This document shows, in pieces, positions 5,802 to 8,514 of a DNA stretch of 8,514 nt. The stretch is from positions 13,837 through 22,350 of the forward strand of contig NCCR01000178.1 of NCBI GenBank assembly GCA_002279765.1, in the 5' to 3' direction. The position numbers were made by a program, and so were the translations under genes. The DNA comes from Verrucomicrobia bacterium 12-59-8. Its GTDB lineage: Bacteria; Verrucomicrobiota; Verrucomicrobiae; Verrucomicrobiales; Verrucomicrobiaceae. Position 1 is the first letter of the stretch; each line of letters starts with the position of its first letter. The notes below the pieces were generated by a model, which was given only the letters and a program-made list of their open reading frames with translations, did no database searches and had not been told where the DNA came from.

Positions 5802-6245
5802 CTATTCGATCTTTGCAACCTGCCGCCAGGCATTCCAGCCCCCCTTGAGCACAAACGCGTTCTCGATGGGCAGCGTTTGCTTGAGACGTTCGAGAATCTT
5901 GCGGCTGGCATCGCACTTCGCCGCGTTGCAGTAGAGAATGATGGGCTTGGTATTGGTCTGCAGGGTGTCGAGCAAACCGAAAAGCTGCTCCTCAAAATGC
6001 TGCTCGTTCAGCAAGACCGCACCCGGAATGTGCCCGGCGTCATACTGCTCCTGAATGCGGGCGTCGATCCACAGCACCTTGCCCTGCCAGCGTTCCTGAA
6101 TGACCTTCATGGACACCTCATCATTCCGCAGCGGCTCCTCCACCAGATACAGCGCCGGGGCACGCGGATGCCAGGCATGGGTGGCCCAGGCCGCCGTGGC
6201 GGCGAGGAGAATGAGAAATGTGGCCTGACGTAGCGCGGGAAACAT
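5802..6245 (-). CDS. Rhodanese-like domain protein with N-terminal signal/anchor
   Basis: A 147-residue single-domain rhodanese. An N-terminal hydrophobic segment (about 8-22, FLILLAATAAW) suggests export or a membrane anchor, so the domain should act outside the cytoplasm. Family motifs are IDAR (60-63), YDAGHIPGAVLLN (68-80), IILYCNAAKCDAS (102-114) and LKGGWNAW (133-140). C106 is the expected catalytic, sulfur-accepting cysteine. The loop is CNAAKC, with a second cysteine at 111, which could form a disulfide with C106. Possible roles are sulfurtransferase or thiol redox partner. It starts 11 bp after the stop of the DUF1573 gene, so the two are very likely co-transcribed. No Shine-Dalgarno site is seen. 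Confidence 0.88.
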   Translation of the reverse strand: MFPALRQATFLILLAATAAWATHAWHPRAPALYLVEEPLRNDEVSMKVIQERWQGKVLWIDARIQEQYDAGHIPGAVLLNEQHFEEQLFGLLDTLQTNTKPIILYCNAAKCDASRKILERLKQTLPIENAFVLKGGWNAWRQVAKIE

Positions 6246-6256
6246 ACAGCAGCAGA

Positions 6257-6955
6257 TCAGGGCTTTGCGGCAGCGGTGGCTGCGGCAGGTGGCGGCTCAG
6301 GCTTCCGTGTGATGGTAAAAAAGGCGAGCTGGTAGCGGTATTTGGCGATGCGGCTGTTCGTCTCGATCTTGAGCGCCCCCATCGTGGTGTCCTGCGTGGT
6401 TTTGGGCTTCACGGTGATGAGGTACTCCCGCCCTTCCTTGATCTCCTTCCAGTCGAACTCCACATTTTCACGGGTCGGTGTGATCTTGATGATCTTCACC
6501 GGCTCTTCGCCGGTGAACTGCACGAGGCAGGATTTTGGCGTCGGCTCATCACCGATCCACCACTGGAGATTCTTGGGTTTGATGTCCACGACGGCAGGCA
6601 CATCGAGGATGAAATTGATCTGCCAGTCCGGCTGCTTTGGATCGTCGGTGTTGACCGTGACGAATTTTTCATGCCGTCCGACAAAGGTAGAAACCTTGAA
6701 CGAAGCGTGGCCGGTGCCGACTTCACCGGGCTTGTACTCAGCCTTGTCGAGTTCGGCGCTCAGGCAACTGCAGGCGCTTTCGAGGCCGAGGATTTTGACC
6801 GTTTTGTCGCCCTTGTTGCGAAACTTGAAGGTGGTCTCCACCTCCTCGTCCTCCGGCTTCGGCTTCAGTTCGATCGCGGGCACGTCGAGAGACAGTTCGG
6901 CATGCACCGAGGCGGCGAACGCAAAGACGAGGAAGGCAAGGCGGCTGGCTGGCAT
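6257..6955 (-). CDS. DUF1573 domain secreted protein
   Basis: A 232-residue exported protein. The signal peptide MPASRLAFLVFAFAASVHA likely ends after residue 19. A DUF1573-type Ig-like domain follows (about 25-118): TTFKFRNKGDKTVKILGLES, then the Cys pair C62-x-C64 (ACSCLSA), PGEVGTG, and TVNTDDPKQP. A second beta-rich region (about 120-215) with one cysteine (C143) resembles a further domain of similar fold. The tail is Pro/Ala-rich (220-232). Function is unknown; the domain is common in secreted proteins of Bacteroidota, Planctomycetota and Verrucomicrobiota. The frame is open upstream to 7666, but that extension is antisense to the epimerase gene, and the signal peptide fixes the start at 6955. 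The rhodanese gene follows by 11 bp, suggesting a shared redox role. Confidence 0.85.
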   Translation of the reverse strand: MPASRLAFLVFAFAASVHAELSLDVPAIELKPKPEDEEVETTFKFRNKGDKTVKILGLESACSCLSAELDKAEYKPGEVGTGHASFKVSTFVGRHEKFVTVNTDDPKQPDWQINFILDVPAVVDIKPKNLQWWIGDEPTPKSCLVQFTGEEPVKIIKITPTRENVEFDWKEIKEGREYLITVKPKTTQDTTMGALKIETNSRIAKYRYQLAFFTITRKPEPPPAAATAAAKP

Positions 6956-7033
6956 TGGGAAATATAGCACATCCAGCCCCCCTGATTGCAAGGCATCTTG
7001 ACGCGCCGGGGCAGCCGCGCACCCTGCCCGCCT
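6956..7033. promoter_or_regulatory. Divergent intergenic region (DUF1573 operon / epimerase)
   Basis: These 78 bp separate two divergently transcribed genes and should hold both promoters. On the minus strand TATATT (6961-6966) lies only 5 nt before the DUF1573 ATG, with TTGCAA (6986-6991) 19 nt upstream. If used, this -10 would put the transcript start at or next to the ATG, i.e. a leaderless mRNA. On the plus strand TTGACG (6998-7003) could be a -35 box, but no good -10 follows. No Shine-Dalgarno site precedes either gene. Confidence 0.35.
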
Positions 7034-7849
7034 ATGCGATTCGCGATTTGCAACGAGACCTACCAGAACTGGACCTTTGAGAAAATGTGTGAAGATGCCG
7101 CAGCGGCGGGTTATCACGCCATCGAGCTGGCCCCCTTCACCTTGAAGGAAGATCCCCGCGAACTCACCGTAGAGGAGGCGCTGACGCTCTGTGCCAAAGC
7201 CAAATCCTTCGGCCTGGAAATCCTCGGCCTGCACTGGCTGCTGACGAAGCCGACGTGGTTTCACATCACCACGCCCGACGCCCTCCAACGCAAGGAAACC
7301 GCCAAGTTTGGCCGCCACCTCGCGCAATTCTGCGGCGCCACCGGCGGCCGCATCATGGTCTGGGGCAGCCCCAAGGCCCGCACGGTGCTGCCGGAATGGA
7401 ATTATGAAGACGCCTTCAAACGCGCCGCCGACTGCGTACGCGAAGTGGCCGAGGAATGCGGCAAATACGGCGTGGTCATCGCCATGGAGCCTCTGGGCCG
7501 CAAGGAAACCAACTTCCTCAACACCGCCGAAGAGACGATCCGCCTCTGCAAGCTCGTGGACCACCCTTCCTGCAAGCTGCACCTCGATGTGAAGGCCATG
7601 AGCGATGAAACCAAGCCGATCCCTGACATCATCCGCGACAGCAAGGAGTGGACGGTACATTTCCACACCAACGATCCCAATCTGCGCGGCCCCGGCCAGG
7701 GCGAGGTGAAATACGAGCCGATCATCGCCGCACTGCGCGAGACCAAGTACGAAGGCTACCTTTCCGTCGAAGTGTTCGATTACACCCCCGATGCCCCCAC
7801 CATCGCACGGCAGAGCATTGCGTATCTGAAGCAGGTGATGGGACTGTGA
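7034..7849 (+). CDS. Sugar phosphate isomerase/epimerase (xylose isomerase-like TIM barrel)
   Basis: A 271-residue protein of the AP endonuclease 2/xylose isomerase-like TIM-barrel family (PF01261). The N-terminus MRFAICNETYQNWTFEKMCE and the segment GYHAIELAPF (26-35) are typical of beta-strands 1 and 2. Probable divalent-metal ligands of the barrel are E152 (VVIAMEPL), D185 (KLHLDVKAM), H211 (VHFHTND) and E246 (YLSVEVFDY). H209 and the GPGQGEVKY loop (219-227) are near the active site in relatives. No signal peptide is seen, so it is cytosolic. The substrate cannot be told; relatives isomerise or epimerise keto-sugars or sugar derivatives. The frame opens upstream at a TTG (6986), but the protein fits the family from the ATG at 7034. 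It is the only clear plus-strand gene and stands alone. No Shine-Dalgarno site is seen. Confidence 0.9.
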   Translation: MRFAICNETYQNWTFEKMCEDAAAAGYHAIELAPFTLKEDPRELTVEEALTLCAKAKSFGLEILGLHWLLTKPTWFHITTPDALQRKETAKFGRHLAQFCGATGGRIMVWGSPKARTVLPEWNYEDAFKRAADCVREVAEECGKYGVVIAMEPLGRKETNFLNTAEETIRLCKLVDHPSCKLHLDVKAMSDETKPIPDIIRDSKEWTVHFHTNDPNLRGPGQGEVKYEPIIAALRETKYEGYLSVEVFDYTPDAPTIARQSIAYLKQVMGL

Positions 7850-8243
7850 ATCGCGTTTTGCGGTCCCGGCTTCAGCGGCCCGTCCATGCCCGAACCGTTT
7901 AAAGTCGGCATCACAAACATCGAGTGGATCATTGTCGGCAAATGCCGCCTCATCCTCTCATACTCTGAGGTTTTGCCCAACCCGGTGGACCTGGAAAAAA
8001 CGCCGCGTCACTGAAGTCGCAGCGCGTGGACCTGCTGGTTGCCACGCTCCGGGCCAGTCCCACCGCGCGTTGCGCCCAGCTCATCCCCGGCTTCACTCGC
8101 ATAACCGAGTGGTGGAAAGCGCCCTGTTTGAGCCGGTGCAGCATTTTTATGCCATGCATGGGCAATGACACGCACCCGGTGGTGTATGATGCCCCGGAGG
8201 CCTAAAGCTATGGTGGACAAGCCGATGAGGCGAGTGCGACAGG
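7850..8243. other. Stretch without a convincing gene; possible decayed coding DNA
   Basis: No recognisable gene, RNA or repeat is seen. Three short plus-strand open stretches in different frames follow one another: 7886-8014 (42 residues from ATG, MPEPFKVGITNIEWIIVGK...), 7969-8205 without a good start (contains LKSQRVDLLVATLRASPTAR), and 7932-8168 (ends VVESALFEPVQHFYAMHGQ). Each holds a few protein-like segments but none matches a family I know. The pattern could be a gene broken by frameshifts or simply GC-rich non-coding DNA. No clear intrinsic terminator follows the epimerase stop. Confidence 0.4.
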
Positions 8244-8514
8244 ATGGTAAAACATTCCATAAACGTTACTTATCCTTCGTTACAATTGAATGAACAAAGC
8301 GCCCCTCTCGACCAGCCAACCGACTTGGAGTATGGCGTCTATCCACTGCTCTCCATCCTGCTGAAACGTGCCTGGGAGCGGCACGTCAGAGCACGAATGG
8401 AGGGGCTGCTGTTTACCAAGGAGTTTGAGACCGGAGGTCATGCTGCGTGGGCATGGTTTATGGCTTGTCAAAGCATCAGCCACCCCGCCAGAAGCTGCCA
8501 CAGTTTCCTCAATT
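8244..8514 (+). CDS. Possible hypothetical protein, 3' end beyond window
   Basis: A frame stays open from after a TGA at 8226-8228 to the right edge, giving 90 codons from the ATG at 8244 (MVKHSINVTYPSLQLNEQSA...). Other in-frame starts are TTG 8286 and ATG 8397. Bases 8248-8293 are AT-rich, more like a promoter or leader than coding DNA, so a later start is possible. The part LEYGVYPLLSILLKRAWERH looks like a helical protein segment, but I recognise no family. The opposite strand also has a 73-codon open frame here (8280-8501), so coding status is uncertain. Confidence 0.3.
   Translation, partial: MVKHSINVTYPSLQLNEQSAPLDQPTDLEYGVYPLLSILLKRAWERHVRARMEGLLFTKEFETGGHAAWAWFMACQSISHPARSCHSFLN

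Noticed and set aside
6956..7666. N-terminal extension of the DUF1573 protein to 7666
   Set aside because: The extension is antisense to the epimerase gene. A good signal peptide starts at the ATG at 6955, and an exported protein needs its signal at the N-terminus.
7886..8205. Remnant of an ISL3-type transposase (segment RVDLLVATLRASPTARC)
   Set aside because: The likeness to the N-terminal zinc-finger region of such transposases is slight, the paired cysteines are absent, and no inverted repeats or further domains are seen.

Overview
The window is GC-rich, gene-dense bacterial chromosome. The mix of genes (a secreted DUF1573 protein next to a signal-peptide rhodanese, a long NfeD-type membrane protease, a xylose-isomerase-like epimerase) and the general absence of Shine-Dalgarno sequences fit the Planctomycetota/Verrucomicrobiota group best, with Verrucomicrobiota (Prosthecobacter/Verrucomicrobium-like) my first guess. 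This is an inference from gene content; there is no rRNA or other marker here.

Layout. Nine genes lie head-to-tail on the minus strand from about 6955 down to the left edge. In order of transcription they are: secreted DUF1573 protein, secreted or membrane-anchored rhodanese, small three-helix YeaQ/GlsB-type membrane protein, two-domain NfeD/ClpP-class membrane protease, NuoE-NuoF fusion protein, then two tandem copies of a nucleotidyltransferase (MNT) plus HEPN pair. Gaps between the first five are 11 to 58 bp, the first MNT starts 10 bp after the nuoF-like stop, and each MNT/HEPN pair overlaps. On the plus strand, diverging from the DUF1573 gene across 78 bp, is a sugar phosphate isomerase/epimerase (7034-7849). 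The right end (7850-8514) holds no gene I can name: about 390 bp with only short, frame-hopping open stretches, then a possible gene running off the edge.

How the genes may work together. DUF1573 and rhodanese are probably one extracytoplasmic unit with paired cysteines. The YeaQ-like protein and the NfeD protease both sit in the envelope. The NuoF-like protein is a cytoplasmic NADH/FMN/Fe-S diaphorase module without a visible partner. The MNT-HEPN pairs have the arrangement of a type VII toxin-antitoxin system (HepT/MntA type) or a related defence module.

The most interesting part is the tandem MNT-HEPN duplication. The two cassettes are in exact 793-bp register. The MNT catalytic half and the HEPN C-terminal tail are nearly identical in DNA, but the MNT C-terminal half and most of HEPN have diverged strongly. 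Both HEPN proteins lack the usual RX4-6H ribonuclease motif. Also notable are a catalytically dead first protease domain in the NfeD protein and overlapping palindromes in front of the nuoF-like gene.
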